A stretch of DNA of 64,000 nucleotides from Prorocentrum cordatum (GCA_963575745.1 CAUYUJ010020749.1:312640-376639); one strand, 5' to 3'; counted from the stretch's first letter, positions 10,001 to 19,599 are shown. The notes: generated by a model not told the origin, from the letters alone. A program made the numbers and translations.

Positions 10001-12057
10001 CAGCGCGCCAAAGGCGGGTCCAGCGCAAATCCGAGATCTCGCAGACCTTCCCAGACATGCATGTGGCGTCTCGAATCGTGCCCTGGACATGTCGACCACT
10101 TCCCCCCAGACTGGTTTTCATACCGGTTGGTTTTCTGATGGTCCCGAGGCCCGGAAAGGGCACCGAGCGGCCCAAAACGGCAACAAAAAACGCAGTCTCG
10201 ATTTTGTGTGACGCTGGATGCTTGGGGTCCTCCAGAAATTCATGTTCATGCCAATGCTTCATCTTCGCGAAGTGCAGCACGGGGAAGCGCTCGCACGCGG
10301 CCCGAGTCAGCGGCTGACTGCCCTCGGACGCGTTGAGGCCGAAGCCCCGCCCCTCCCTCCACGCCAGCACCTTCTTTCCCCTGCCGCTGCCGTCCCTGTT
10401 CACGAGCGGCGAACATACATCCGTATCTGCGCCCTCGCGGTCTGCGGGGCATCCGCAAACAACAACACCCTGTATCCGCGGGGTCGCGGCCCAGGGACCC
10501 AGCCCGCGAGGCCGCGGACACGGATGTGTCTTCCGCCCACGACCTGTCCCACAGAGCCCCATACAGCAGCACCCGCTCGCCACGGGCGAGGACCCAGCAG
10601 CGCCCGTCTGGCAACTTCTGCAGGGAGAACCCCTCACCATGCTCAAGAGGGATGTCCGCACCCAAGCCGTCCGCCTCCCGATCGGCTGCGAGGTTCACCT
10701 TCCCGATACAACAGGGGGCTACGGAGGAACAAAAAACTTAGAAACGCAAGCTTCTGGAGCTCTGCGCAGATTTCTCGGATCGTCGTTGGACCCCCCTCCC
10801 TGGCGCGCGGACCGCGTCAGGGGCGGCGCTGGAGGCGCCGCCAAGGGGGTCCAGCGCCGATCCCCAAGAAGCCCGCGCGCTCTGCAACAAAAACATGCTG
10901 ATGCCGTTCTTTCTTCCTCGGGGCTAGCACGAAAGGGACACCGCGCTGCGCGGCCTCTGACAGGACGTGATCGCTGGCAGCCCCGCACACGTGGAGGCCC
11001 ACGGCCAGGTCCAGCTCCACCCCGCTGCTGCCGAAGTCCTCGATCGCGCCGTGCCGCGCAGAGACGTTCTGGAGCCCCGCGGCGAGGGCCCGCTGCCCGA
11101 GCAGGCGCACGGGGTGCCTCTTCACGTCTAGGCCCACGAAGCGCAGCGAGGGCAACCGCGCCGCCAGGGGCAGCAGCAGGTTGCCCGTCCCGCAGCCGAA
11201 GTCCACCACCGTCGCGCCGGGGCGCCCTGGGCAGAGCTCCTCTACCGCCGCCGCGAGGGCCTCGACCTGCACCCTCTTGCGGGCCCAGCGCACTGCGTCG
11301 TGCGGCCTGCCGCCCCTCCGCGCCAGCGCCCCAGCCAGGGGGTCCACCAGCGGCGGCAGCGCCTCCCAGTCCACTGCAGCAGTAGACGCTGGCACGTGCG
11401 CGTCAAGCAGCGAGGGCGCCACGCGCGCCGGCGGGGTGAGGCTCCGCAGCAGCGCTGCGGCCGCGTCGTGCTTGCGCCCCGCCAGCCGCCCGCGCTTCCC
11501 CGACCTTGACACCTTCCAATGTCGGGCAAACGGTGAGGCCAGTCAGCGGTGTGGTCTGGTTCCGGTTTCTGCGGCAGTCCACTTCGAATGTGCGCACTGA
11601 CTGCAAAGAAATCCTGAAAACGCATGAACACATTCACACACCGATCCCGCCTGCAGAACGTCTTAGGCACAGCGCCGCGGGCCGCACCTTTTGCCCGCCC
11701 CTGGACCTTGGCGGACCTGGCGGCGAGCCCCTCCGCCGCCTGCTGGAAGAGGCCCGGGCTCGCCAGCGCCGGAGGGTCGGCGGCACCGGCGGCCGCGGCA
11801 CGCCTCGCAGCTGCCCTCCGCGCCCTGGCGCCTGCGCCGAGAGCCAGGGCGGCGGACACCCCCGCGGCCGCGGGGCTCCGCCGCGCGCGGCCGTGGCCCC
11901 CGCCGCGGCACGGCCCGCGCGCAGGTGCGGCAGCCGCGCAGGCGCCGCTGGGCACCGCCGCGCGCCAGCGCGGGGCCCCCGGCAGCACTGGCAGCGCCGG
12001 CGTGCCAACCCCAGCGGCCGCGCCGGCTGCCGCAGGCGCCGCACCCAGGGGGCCCAT
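6682..12057 (-). CDS. SAM-dependent methyltransferase, GSTCD/METTL25-like, at least six exons
   Basis: Seen: minus-strand exons that join into one protein. Order: an Ala/Gly/Arg-rich N-terminus (exon 1, Met at 12055-12057); a Rossmann core with glycine-rich SAM motif VVDFGCGTGN and GLHVCGAASD (exon 2); PCCIGK at the start of exon 3; a PRSEWL segment (exon 4); SGAEYAELASLADSG (exon 5); and WAHERGYEVELRR followed by KDDLLVGWP (exon 6). Known: the order SAM motif, HxCG, PCC(V/I)GK, PRS, and C-terminal ERGY with a KN/KD-DLL(L/V)G ending is typical of GSTCD/METTL25-type (Methyltransf_32-like) methyltransferases; their substrate is mostly undefined. Introns contain introner-like sequence, a 90-bp satellite element and degenerate repeats. 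The boundaries of exons 3-5 are partly unresolved. The 90-residue tail after GWP is not recognisable as conserved. A copy of the interspersed repeat lies just upstream of exon 1. Confidence 0.8.
7150..7500. repeat. Degenerate GTGTAAGCTATGTGGT repeats in an intron
   Basis: More than 15 imperfect units of about 15-16 bp (GTGTAAGCTATG, GTGCAAGCCATATGGT and similar), with a (TA)n run at 7267-7282. This is the complement of the ACATAGCTTACAC blocks at 4690 and 6290. It lies in the proposed intron before the last methyltransferase exon. Confidence 0.75.
7540..7740. repeat. Tandem repeat of about 80 bp, about 2.5 copies
   Basis: Units contain AGCGGGCACGGGCGCCAACG, then a CTCGAGAAACCC block and CGCTCAGGGCGCCC. 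It lies within the same proposed intron. Confidence 0.75.
7790..7977 (-). repeat. Introner-like sequence, copy 1
   Basis: It shares ordered blocks with 10727-10919 and 63728-63920: GGAAGTCCGC, ATCGGCGTTG, a GGCGC-rich middle with GCGCGCTCCGCGCGC, then TTGTGATGTTTCCTCTTCTC next to the exon 5 end. It begins exactly where exon 5 ends. Confidence 0.65.
7978..8070 (-). CDS. Methyltransferase gene exon 5
   Basis: Acceptor CGTCGCTCAG (8071-8080), then VSGAEYAELASLADSGQ and GHPRFGDVFYPSEK. It joins exon 4 in phase, with an intron of about 125 bp. The donor lies at or just after the SEK codons, where introner-like sequence begins. Confidence 0.65.
8196..8369 (-). CDS. Methyltransferase gene exon 4 (PRSEWL)
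   Basis: The frame reads FAIWGPPGSECFTALEG then LQRPRSEWLSKQAG and ends TRAQAAR before a canonical donor GTGAGG at 8190-8195. The PRS segment is at the place expected in this family after PCCVGK. The 5' boundary is not fixed; the upstream frame continues to about 8400. Confidence 0.65.
8538..9852 (+). mobile_element. 90-bp satellite element, complete copy in an intron (array 2)
   Basis: Bounded by CCCAACCAT (8538-8546) and ATGGTTGGG (9844-9852). The leader has two GTGAGTA motifs. About 13 degenerate 90-bp units follow (GGGGCCTTCGGTGGAGCTCC, then ACGAAACGTGTGAGGGGTGT). The tail has CGAGGACCCAACACCACAGG before the right terminal repeat. It lies between methyltransferase exons 3 and 4. The long frames in it are by-products of a 30-codon period. 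Confidence 0.85.
9855..10215. repeat. Interspersed GGTCCCGAGGCC family, two adjoining pieces
   Basis: Piece 1 (9855-9935, plus): GAAGTGGTCGAGAGGTCGGG then GTGTCTGGGT. Piece 2 (10050-10215, minus orientation): GGTCCCGAGGCCCGG and GCAGTCTCGATT. Related copies are at 8470-8520, 12140-12300, 55925-56040, 58120-58260, 60740-60840 and 61050-61190. Confidence 0.7.
10246..10718 (-). CDS. Methyltransferase gene exon 3 (PCCIGK), 3' end unresolved
   Basis: After acceptor CTCCGTAG the frame reads PCCIGKVNLAADREADG and stays open to 10246. A canonical-looking donor (GGGAAG then GTGAAC) sits only 20 bases in, at 10698, so the exon may be tiny. A second frame at about 10250-10440 also looks coding (KKVLAWREGRGFGLNASEG) and could be a further exon. 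I cannot decide between these. Confidence 0.5.
10727..10919 (-). repeat. Introner-like sequence, copy 2 (methyltransferase intron 2)
   Basis: It fills nearly the whole intron between the SAM-core exon and the PCCIGK exon. Blocks: GAGCTCTGCGCAGATTTCTC, ATCGTCGTTGGACCCCCCTC, a GGCGCC-rich inverted core, then CATGCTGATGCCGTTCTTTC beside the exon. TAGCCCC stands at both exon junctions (10920-10926 and 10715-10721). Confidence 0.75.
10924..11512 (-). CDS. Methyltransferase gene exon 2 (SAM-binding core)
   Basis: Proposed acceptor GGAAG at 11513-11517, then the coding GTGTCAAGG. It contains RWARKRVQVEAL, motif I VVDFGCGTGN (about 11180-11210), an acidic loop-type GLDVKRHP and GLHVCGAASDHVL, ending GVPFVLA. 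The last bases are TAGCCCC (10920-10926), which is repeated at the acceptor side of the intron, so the exact junction is ambiguous while the spliced product (VLAPCCIGK) is not. Confidence 0.8.
11638..12057 (-). CDS. Methyltransferase gene exon 1
   Basis: This exon has 140 codons from ATG (12055-12057) to a proposed donor, TGT then GTGAATG, at 11637. The product is Ala/Gly/Arg/Pro-rich and ends in KTFCRRDRC. It is in phase 0 with exon 2. The low-complexity composition could be a targeting sequence, but that is inference; the true start is unproven. Confidence 0.5.
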
Positions 12058-12139
12058 CCGCGGAGCTGGCAGCGGGACCTCCGGAACGAGAGTCCGATAC
12101 ACCCAGACATCCGGCGGCTCGAAGACATCGAGGCGGAGC

Positions 12140-12300
12140 CTGCTCATCGCTTTCGGCCTCTCGGGGCCCTTGCTGGCCCTCGGGGCCGTCAACAAAAACG
12201 ACTCGGGATGAAAAACCGTTCCTGGGGAAGTGGTGAAGAGGTCGGGGGGCCGTGTCTCGAAACAAACGAAACGCAGGCTGTCTGGGTACATAAAACAATG
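12140..12300 (+). repeat. Interspersed GGCCGTC...CTCGGGATG family copy
   Basis: Reads CTCGGGGCCGTC, CGACTCGGGATGAAAAACCG, then GAAGTGGTGAAGAGGTCGGG and GCTGTCTGGGT. It stands directly upstream of the methyltransferase start. Confidence 0.75.
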
Positions 12301-12328
12301 GGCCAGAACGCCTATCCAGAACGATGAC

Positions 12329-12531
12329 GGGCAACGATAAAGGGGACTGGCACTAAGGGGGACACATCGACCCGGAATCGGCGGTACATCGCCGACAGAT
12401 CGGCGATATGCCCCCGATCGTGAAGACGCACTTTCCTGGGCAGGCTGAGACTATCGGGCCCCTATCGGCGATCAATGTGCGATTCGGGGTCGATGCCCCC
12501 CCCCACGCCTATCCCTCCTGATCGTTGCCCC
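12329..12531. mobile_element. MITE-like element, copy 1
   Basis: About 200 bp with imperfect terminal inverted repeats GGGCAACGATAAAGG and CCTGATCGTTGCCCC. The interior has nested palindromes around CATCGCCGACAGATCGGCGA and a GGTCGATGCCCC block. The same order of blocks occurs at 43231-43439 and 61227-61433. Confidence 0.8.
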
Positions 12532-12931
12532 TGAAACGACGAGGGAGGAGTGCGCTAGTCCCTAGCACGGCGAGGCGCGATTGCCGGTGCCCAGCTGCGC
12601 ACGCCGGAAGGGCCTATACAAAAGGCCAGAGCGAGCTCGTACTGAAGACCACGCACCGATGTGCGTATCACCTGTGAGGTTGTTTCGTTGACGTCGCAGT
12701 ATTGGCAATGCCGTGGCTGGATCGCGTCGCTGCGCAAAGAGAGGACAGAAGGGATGAGGAGAGGGTGAAACACTGGCATGATGAAGAAAAGCTCTGAGGG
12801 AAAAAGACCCCGGACAGGGGGTTTCACTTGGACCCACTTCTCATCCTAGGTGTCGGTTCCTGACGGCCCAGGGGGGCCCAGGAAGGGTCCCCGGAGCCAA
12901 GGCCAATCAACTCAGAATCCATCAGCTTCAT

Positions 12932-13509
12932 TTATTGCTGGTGATCTTCCTCCATTCCCTCAAACATCACCTCCCTGCACCTCTCGGGGGGCACGTTCTG
13001 GCCAGGATATTCCAAACATGGAGTCTGGCCGTGGCGACTAGGAGACTCCTGGATGGTCCTCACACGTGCACCAAGCGATCGTGTCTGCTCGAGCTTTGAA
13101 GCATTTCGGCACGCCTCACCGCAATCCCACACCGCCATATCAACGAGCTTGTTGATGCGCTTGCCAGACTGTTCCTGCATCTCGACGCTCACAGAGTCCA
13201 GAGCACTCAGGAGCGCTGTCTTCTGGGGCGTGTCGTTCCAGAAGACCTGCCTGAGAACCACCTTGGACGAACGAATAAAACAAATGCGTCTAGTGTGCCA
13301 TTCAACCAACACGACTCGATTGAACAATAAGAGCCGAGGAAGGCCAGATGTGCTTGAGTTGTAAGGCGTAGCTGGCTAATTACTGGCACATCGATCACAA
13401 ATGCTTTCGCTGCGCGCAGACCATCATCCACAATATCTATAAGCTGGTTCTCGGGCGAATGCTCCTCCCGATGGTACGCTCGTCGGATACTGAGCTCCAG
13501 TTGATACAC
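12932..13509 (-). CDS. Possible unknown gene fragment, frame-shifted or spliced
   Basis: Two overlapping minus-strand frames look coding. The upstream one (13509 to about 13330) starts MYQLELSIRRAYHREEHS and includes LRAAKAFVIDVPVISQLRL. The downstream one (13327-12932) contains KVVLRQVFWNDTPQKTALLS and a Met/Cys-containing C-terminus, with a stop at 12932-12934. They overlap at 13207-13327 in different frames, so a frameshift or an unseen intron is needed to join them. I recognise no family. Composition is less repetitive and less GC-biased than the surroundings. Confidence 0.35.
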
Positions 13510-13531
13510 CTATGGCAGAACGCATGGGTGT

Positions 13532-13532
13532 A

Positions 13533-13569
<37 letters not shown>

Positions 13570-13596
13570 ACATAACTATATATATATATGTATATA
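13532..13596. repeat. (TA)n
   Basis: TA dinucleotide tract interrupted by GCGCACATAAC near the middle. Confidence 0.9.
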
Positions 13597-13794
13597 TACA
13601 CACATCTTCCTCTTGTTATATATTTTTATAAGCCCGGGCGGGGGGAAAACCCGTCCCCCCCCCCCGCCTAAAACCGGACCCCCGGAATCTGCAGCTTTGG
13701 GACCCTCCGGACGGGCCTCGAAGCGGCCCCCTGGGCCTCGCAGGGCGTTTTGCCAAGCCTTCGCAGCACACCCAGGGCGATCAGGGGGGTCACC

Positions 13795-14310
13795 GGAGAC
13801 GTCCCAGAGACCCCCAAGACAGCACAAGAGCGCTCCAAGAAGCCGTCATACCCCGAAAGATCGCTCTAAAACGTTCCAAGAGGCCTCGAAGAGCACCCCC
13901 AAGAAGGCCCCAAGAGGGAAAAATCATTGATTCTATGTAGGTTTTTGGTGCATTTGGGGTTCTCCTCTTTTCGGCTTCCCGACGCTCCAAGACGGCGGTC
14001 TCCTAGGCGTCCGAAGCCGCCTGGGAGGCTCTAAAATCGCCCCACAACCATCCGAAAGGGCTTCCAGGCAGTCCAAGAGAGCCCTAAAACGGCACAAGAG
14101 GGGTCCAAAATGGCCCTAAGAGAGCACCATAGCGGCCTAAGATGGCCCCAAGACACCCTCCGAAGTATTCCAAATCATGACTGGGGCGTTCAGGGAGACC
14201 GCTGTTAGAGGCAGGTTGGCCTCAGGAAGCCCCAGAGGCCCCCAGAACACGCCCAGGAGGCCTCCAGAAGGCCTTAAGAAAGCCTGAGAACTTTAGTGAG
14301 GCCCCCAGAG
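13795..14310. repeat. CCAAGACGGCC degenerate array
   Basis: Two blocks (13795-13920 and 13985-14310) are separated by an A/T-richer spacer (AAATCATTGATTCTATGTAG, then CTTTTCGGCTTCCCGACGCT). The same kind of spacer interrupts the arrays at 30.9, 31.3, 35.0, 35.4 and 35.8 kb. Confidence 0.75.
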
Positions 14311-14562
14311 GCTCTCCAAGGAGGAGCCTTCGCAAAAAGAGCTGAGGAGGATGGGGAGAATGCCCAGGGTATGGCGAGAATGAGGAAAAATAAGCATGGA
14401 GGAAGGACAACGAACAACATTATTACCACGGCGATTCCAGAAAAGGCAGTAAGGAGTTCTCGCTACATTGTCGGCTTGACCTTCCTGCCATTTCCGCCTG
14501 CATGCCAAACTTCAAGGACCAAGGTAAATGGCGCGAAGCGCCACTGCAGTCTTGTATGTATA

Positions 14563-14625
14563 TAATAATATATATATATACTATTATATATATAATATAT
14601 ATATTATATATATATATATATAATC
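14563..14625. repeat. (TA)n, interrupted
   Basis: TATATA tract with single-base breaks, immediately left of the 1.6-kb composite element. Confidence 0.9.
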
Positions 14626-14714
14626 CCGGCAAAGCAACCTAACAGCGATGTGTAGAAGCATATCTGGAAGCATTCCCCTTAAGATTTAGGTGAGAATCCA
14701 GTTGTAGAATTCTG

Positions 14715-15535
14715 CTGTTCTCGCAGTCGCAGCCTTAGCCTGCCTCGGCTTGCCTCGGCCTCAGCCTCAGCCTGCCTCAGGCCTCAGCCTCAGCCTCAGC
14801 CTGCCTCAGCCTCAGCCTCAGCCTGCCTCAGCCTCAGCCTGCATCAGCCTCAGCCTCAGCCTGCCTCAGCCGCAGCCTTGCTCAGCCTCAGCACAGCCTC
14901 AGCCTCAGCCTCAGCCTGCCTCAGCCGCAGCCTCAGCCTGCCTCGGCCTCAGCCTGCAGCCAGCCTCAGCCTCAGCCTCAGCCTCAGCCAGCCTCAGCCT
15001 GCCTCAGCTTCAGCCTCAGCCTGCCTCGGCTTGCCTCAGCCTCAGCCTCAGCCTGCCTCCTCGGCCTCAGCCTCAGCCTCAGCCTGCCTCAGCCTCAGCG
15101 TCAGCCTCTGAGCCTCAGCCTGCATCAGCCTCAGCCTCAGCCTGCCTCAGCCTCAGCCTCAGCCTCAGCCGCAACTTGCCTCAGCCTCAGCCTGCCTCAG
15201 CTTCAGCCTCAGCCTGCCTGGGCTTGCCTCGGCCTCAGCCTCAGCCTGCCTCGGCCTCAGCCTCAGCCTCAGCCTGCCTCAGCCTCAGCCTCAGCCTCAG
15301 CCTGCCTCAGCCTCAGCCTCAGCCTCAGCCTTAGCCTCAGCCACAGCCTCAGCCTCAGCCTGCCTCGGCTTGCCTCAGCCTCAGCCTCAGCCTGCCTCGG
15401 CCTCAGCCTCAGCCTCAGCCTGCCTCAGCCTCAGCCACTCAGCCTCAGTCTGCATCAGCCTCAGCCTCAGCCTCAGCCTGCCTCAGGCTCAGTCTCAGCC
15501 TGCCTCAGCCTCAGCCTGCCTCAGCCTCAGCCTCA
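14715..15535. repeat. CAGCCT hexanucleotide array (copy 1)
   Basis: CAGCCT units punctuated by CTGCCT variants. It encodes long Gln-Pro or Ala-Ser frames only because of the hexamer period; I do not treat them as protein. Confidence 0.95.
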
Positions 15536-15540
15536 CAATT

Positions 15541-16085
15541 GGCTCCGGGCAATCAAAATGTAGCCTGGGAATGGTGTTCTGGGAACACGAAGAACACGAA
15601 GTGGCTTACAGTTGGCTCCGGGCATTCAAAATGTGGCCCAGGAATGTTCTGGGAACATGAAGAACACGAAGTGGCCTACAGTTGGCTCCGGGCATTCAAA
15701 ATGTGGCCGGGGAATGGTGTTCTGGAAACACGAAGAACACGAAAGGGCCTACAGTTGGCTCCGGGCATTCAAAATGTGGCCTGGGAATGGTGTTCTGGGA
15801 ACACGAAGACCATGAAGTGTGCTACAGTTGGCTCCGAGCATTCAAAATCATGCCCAGGAATTCGAAGACCACGAAGTGACCTACAGTTGGCTCCGGGTAT
15901 TCAAAATCATGCCCAGGAATGGAATTCTGGGAATTCGGAGACCACGAAGTGGCCTACAGTTGGCTCCGAGCATTCAAAATCATGCCCAGGAGTGGAGTTC
16001 TGGGAATTCGGAGACCACGAAGTGGCCTACAGTTGGCTCTGGGCATTCAAAATCATGCCCAGGAATGGAGCTCTGGGACCTCGAA
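15541..16085. repeat. 73-bp tandem array (copy 1)
   Basis: About 7 units of about 70-73 bp: GGCTCCGGGCATTCAAAATG, GGAATGGTGTTCTGGGAACA, then CGAAGTGGCCTACAGTT. The later units change together (AATCATGCCCAGGAATGGA; TTCGGAGACCACG), so the array has sub-families. Confidence 0.95.
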
Positions 16086-16229
16086 GACCACGAAGTGTGT
16101 AACTGTTTGCTTAAAACGACTTCCGCGGCTTCTCCCCGGCACCCGCCCAGACCCCCCTGGGGAGTCAAGATGCTCTCTTTTGACACTACTGGAAACCTAT
16201 CAGTCTTCGCTGTTAGGTAACATAGGTGG

Positions 16230-16570
16230 ACCTATATATATATATATATATATATATATTCCAGCCGCCCTGTGACGGCCGTCCCTGACGGCGGGACGGC
16301 TTATGCTATGCTGCTTCCCATCTGCTCCTACATAGCTCGAAATGCGGGGGCGCGTTGCTTCATGCCAGCCCGCGCTCTATATTGTGTCACATACCCCGAC
16401 GATGTAAGAGGCGGCTAGCTGTACGTTCACGATACGTTTGCGCTACGTCCATGCCGCCACGCTACATGCGCCTACGTTTGTTGTCTACGACTGGCTCCGA
16501 TCGAATCGACGCGGGGGGGGGTTTCTGCACCGCGTAGAGAATGTTGGATGGCGGTTTGGACAGGACACAA
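16230..16570. other. Spacer between the two composite elements
   Basis: A (TA)n tract at 16230-16258 is followed by about 300 bp of apparently single-copy sequence. It has CGTACGTTC-type motifs and a G-run at 16512-16521. No convincing gene. Confidence 0.6.
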
Positions 16571-16602
16571 GGGGGAACGATTAAAAATATCCCGGCAAAG
16601 CA

Positions 16603-18202
16603 ACCTAACAGCGATGTGTGGAAGCATATCTGGAAGCATTCCCCTTAAGATTTAGGTGAGAATCCAGTTGTAGAATTCTGATGTTCTCGCAGTCGCAGCC
16701 TCAGCCTGCCTCGGCCTCAGCCTCAGCCTGCCTCGGCCTCAGCCTCAGCCTCAGCCTGCCCCAGCCTCAGCCTCAGCCTGCCTCAGCCTCAGCCTGCATC
16801 AGCCTCAGCCTCAGCCTGCCTCAGCCGCAGCTTGCCTCAGCCTCAGCCACAGCCTCAGCCTCAGCCTCAGCCTGCCTCAGCTTCAGCCTCAGCCTCAGCC
16901 TGCCTGGGCTTGCCTCGGCCTCAGCCTCAGCCTGCCTCGGCCTCAGCCTCAGCCTCAGCCTGCCTCAGCCTCAGCCTCAGCCTGCAGCCTCAGCCTGCCT
17001 CAGCCTCAGCCTCAGCCTCAGCCTCAGCCTCAGCCTGCATCAGCCTCAGCCTCCTCAGCCTGCCTCAGCCTCAGCCTGCATCAGCCTCAGCCTCAGCCTC
17101 AGCCTGCCTCAGCCTGCAGCCTCAGCCTCAGCCTCAGCCTCCTGCCAGCCTCAGCCTCAGCCTCAGCCTGCATCAGCCTCAGCCTCAGCCTCAGCCTGCC
17201 TCAGCATCAGCCTGCCTCAGCCTCAGCCTCAGCCTCAGCCTGCCTCAGCCTCAGCCTCAGCCTGCTTCAGCCTCAGCCTCAGTCTGCCTGCAGCCTCGGC
17301 CTCAGCCTCAGCCAGCCTCAGCCTCAGCCTCAGCAGCCTGCCTCAGCCTCAGCCTCAGCCTCAGCCTCAGCCTCAGCCTGCCTCAGCCTCAGCCTCAGCC
17401 TGCCTCAGCCGCAGCTTGCCTCAGCCTCAGCCACAGCCTCAGCCTCAGCCTCAGCCTGCCTCAGCTTCAGCCTCAGCCTCAGCCTGCCTCGGCTTGCCTC
17501 AGCCTCAGAATCAGCCTGCCTTGGCCTTAGCCTCAGCCTCAGCCTGCCTCAGCCTCAGCGTCAGCCTCTCAGCCTCAGTCTGCATCAGCCTCAGGCTCAG
17601 CCTCAGCCTGCCTCAGGCTCAGTCTCAGCCTGGCTCAGCCTCAGCCTCAGCCTCAGCCTCAGCCTGCCTCAGGCTCAGTCTCAGCCTGGCTCAGCCTGGC
17701 TCAGCCTCAGCCTCAGCCTCACAGTTGGCTCCGGGCAATCAGAATGTAGCCTGAGATTGGTGTTCTGGGAACACGAAGAACACGAAGTGGCCTACAGCTG
17801 GCTCCGGGCATTCAAAATGTGGCCCGGGAATGGTGTTCTGGGAACACGAAGAAAACGAAGTGGCCTACAGTTGGCTCCGGGCATTCAACATGTGGCCCGG
17901 GAATGGTGTTCTGGGAACACGAAGAACACGAAGTGGCCTACAGCTGGCTCCGGGCCTTCAAAATGTGGCCCGGGAATGGTGTTCTGGGAATTCGAAAACC
18001 ACGAAGTGGCCTACAGTTGGCTCCGGGCATTCAAAATCATGCCCAGGAATGGAGTTCTGGGACCTCGAAGACCACGAAGTGTGTAACTGTTTGCTTAAAA
18101 CGACTTCCGCGGCTTCTCCCCGGATGCTGTCCGGACCCCCCTGGGGAGTCATGATGCTTTCTTTTGACTCCACTAGAAACCTATCAGTCTTCGCTGTTAG
18201 GT
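16603..18202. mobile_element. Composite tandem-array element with 12-bp TIRs, copy 2
   Basis: TIRs ACCTAACAGCGA (16603-16614) and TCGCTGTTAGGT (18191-18202). The leader and tail match copy 1 nearly base for base. The hexamer array (16685-17720) is longer and the 73-bp array (17722-18075) is shorter, so the arrays vary in length while the ends are conserved. Both copies are preceded by ATCCCGGCAAAGCA. Confidence 0.85.
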
Positions 18203-18214
18203 AATCATAGTCCC

Positions 18215-18650
18215 TCCCACCGGGGAATAACGCGAAGGACGACCATAACATCCCAACTTATCGATCGACGCCCACGAGAAGGCCCAGCACCCAACTGATC
18301 AAGCCCATCGGCCCAGCCACCGGTCAGCGCCCAGGGCGCTGCTGCGTGACGGCAAACCCCTGGGCGTGTCTCAATCGGCATGCAGTTCAATCCTGAAATA
18401 CCTTCGCCCTGCAACGTCGGAGACCGATCAAAGATGGCCCCGTTCAGACCAGCGGGGGCCCTCAACCTTGAGCACCCGCGCTAGCGTCGCCGTCGCGTCG
18501 ACGCGGCGCGATCCTGCTGTGCCCCTGCGCTCTCTGATCCCACCAGCCCTTTGGGCTGAGGTGATCAAACAAATTCATTATTCCCTCTTCCAAGAGCCCT
18601 CTTTCCGTCAGGGAGGTGCACCTCCACCCCCCCTTGTGTCTGGCCGGGGG
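18215..18650. other. Unassigned sequence
   Basis: Mixed-composition sequence with no supported exon. A short AAACAAATTCATTATTCCCT segment precedes the next CCAAGA array. Nothing I can name. Confidence 0.5.
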
Positions 18651-18659
18651 GGGCCCGAG

Positions 18660-19590
18660 GGGGTAGAGCGCCCAAGACGGCCCAAGATGCACCCAAGAGG
18701 GCCAACTATTGGTTCAGAATAGCTTCCGACATACCTCCAAGAGGCCCGACGAGGAACACAAGACGGTTCCAAGTGCTCCCTCAGGACCCCCTCAAGAGGC
18801 ACAAATCCTTCAGCAACCGAAGGAAAAACAAGGATTTGTGACTGTTTCCCTGTTCGCTTCCGATGCACTTTTGAGGCTTCGGACCCACCCACTGTGGATC
18901 GATGGCCTCCAAGACAGCCCCAAGAGGTCTTCCAGGGATCGCAAGGGAGCCCAAAGAGGTCCCCAAGAGGGGCCCAAGCACCCCAAGGAGCCTCAGGAGG
19001 ACCCCAAGATCTCCCCAAAGAGTTCCAGAGGCGATTCTGAGGGCTGTGTCCTCGTCCTCGTTGTCATCCAGCCTCCTCCTCGTCCTCGTCCTCGTGCTCG
19101 TCCTTGCCCTCATCGTCTTCCTTTGCCTGTTCCTCCTCTTCCTCGTCGTGGTCGTCGCCGTCCTCTTCCTCTTCCTCCTCCTCGTCGTCGTTCCCTCGCT
19201 CTCACGCGGGCCCCAGGGATGGGCCGAAGAGGCCCTCCAAGGTCATCCCCTTACTCCCAAAGACTTCTCTGTTCACTCTGGTTGTCCGCTTTGTTTCACT
19301 GCATGTGTCTCTTCGCCCCTTTTTTCCGGTCAACTATCATGGGCAGGGTTTCTAAATGGGCTGGTGGGGATACTTTTTCCGTCGCGGCCGCAAGCGGAAG
19401 CGCAGGCGGCGTCCGAAATCAGCCCGGGCTACGAGCCAAACCTAATTACGCTGCTGGGGATACATTTTTGGTCGCGGCCACGAGACAAGGGTCAGGCGGC
19501 GAAAGCAAAGTCCGGGGCGCGAACGAGGCTAATTAGCTACAACAGGCGTACAGACCGGCCACTGGTGGGGGATACGCGAAGCGTGAAGAA
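18660..19590 (+). repeat. Composite repeat block: CCAAGA array, TCC/TCG tract, GGTGGGGATAC units
   Basis: In order: CCAAGA units (18660-18800 and 18900-19040); a CCTCGT/CCTCCT tract (19045-19195); a conserved segment with CGCGGGCCCCAGGGATGGGC and GGTTGTCCGCTTTGTTTC; then three diverged units beginning (G/C)TGGTGGGGATAC (about 19358, 19453 and 19560), the last being GATACGCGAAGCGTGAAGAA. The same order occurs at 31360-32060. Confidence 0.75.
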
Positions 19591-19599
19591 CTCCTACAA

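Larger units (their letters stand above)
14637..16218. mobile_element. Composite tandem-array element with 12-bp TIRs, copy 1
   Basis: Perfect 12-bp terminal inverted repeats: ACCTAACAGCGA (14637-14648) and TCGCTGTTAGGT (16207-16218). Inside, in order: a unique leader of about 65 bp containing GTGAG, a CAGCCT hexamer array, a 73-bp array, and a unique tail of about 110 bp (AAAACGACTTCCGCGGCTTC). The same structure recurs at 16603-18202. No transposase gene is inside. Confidence 0.85.

Noticed and set aside
14750-17754. Long Gln-Pro and Ala-Ser rich open frames
   Set aside because: They are translations of the CAGCCT hexamer arrays in the two composite elements. No start context, no non-repetitive domain.
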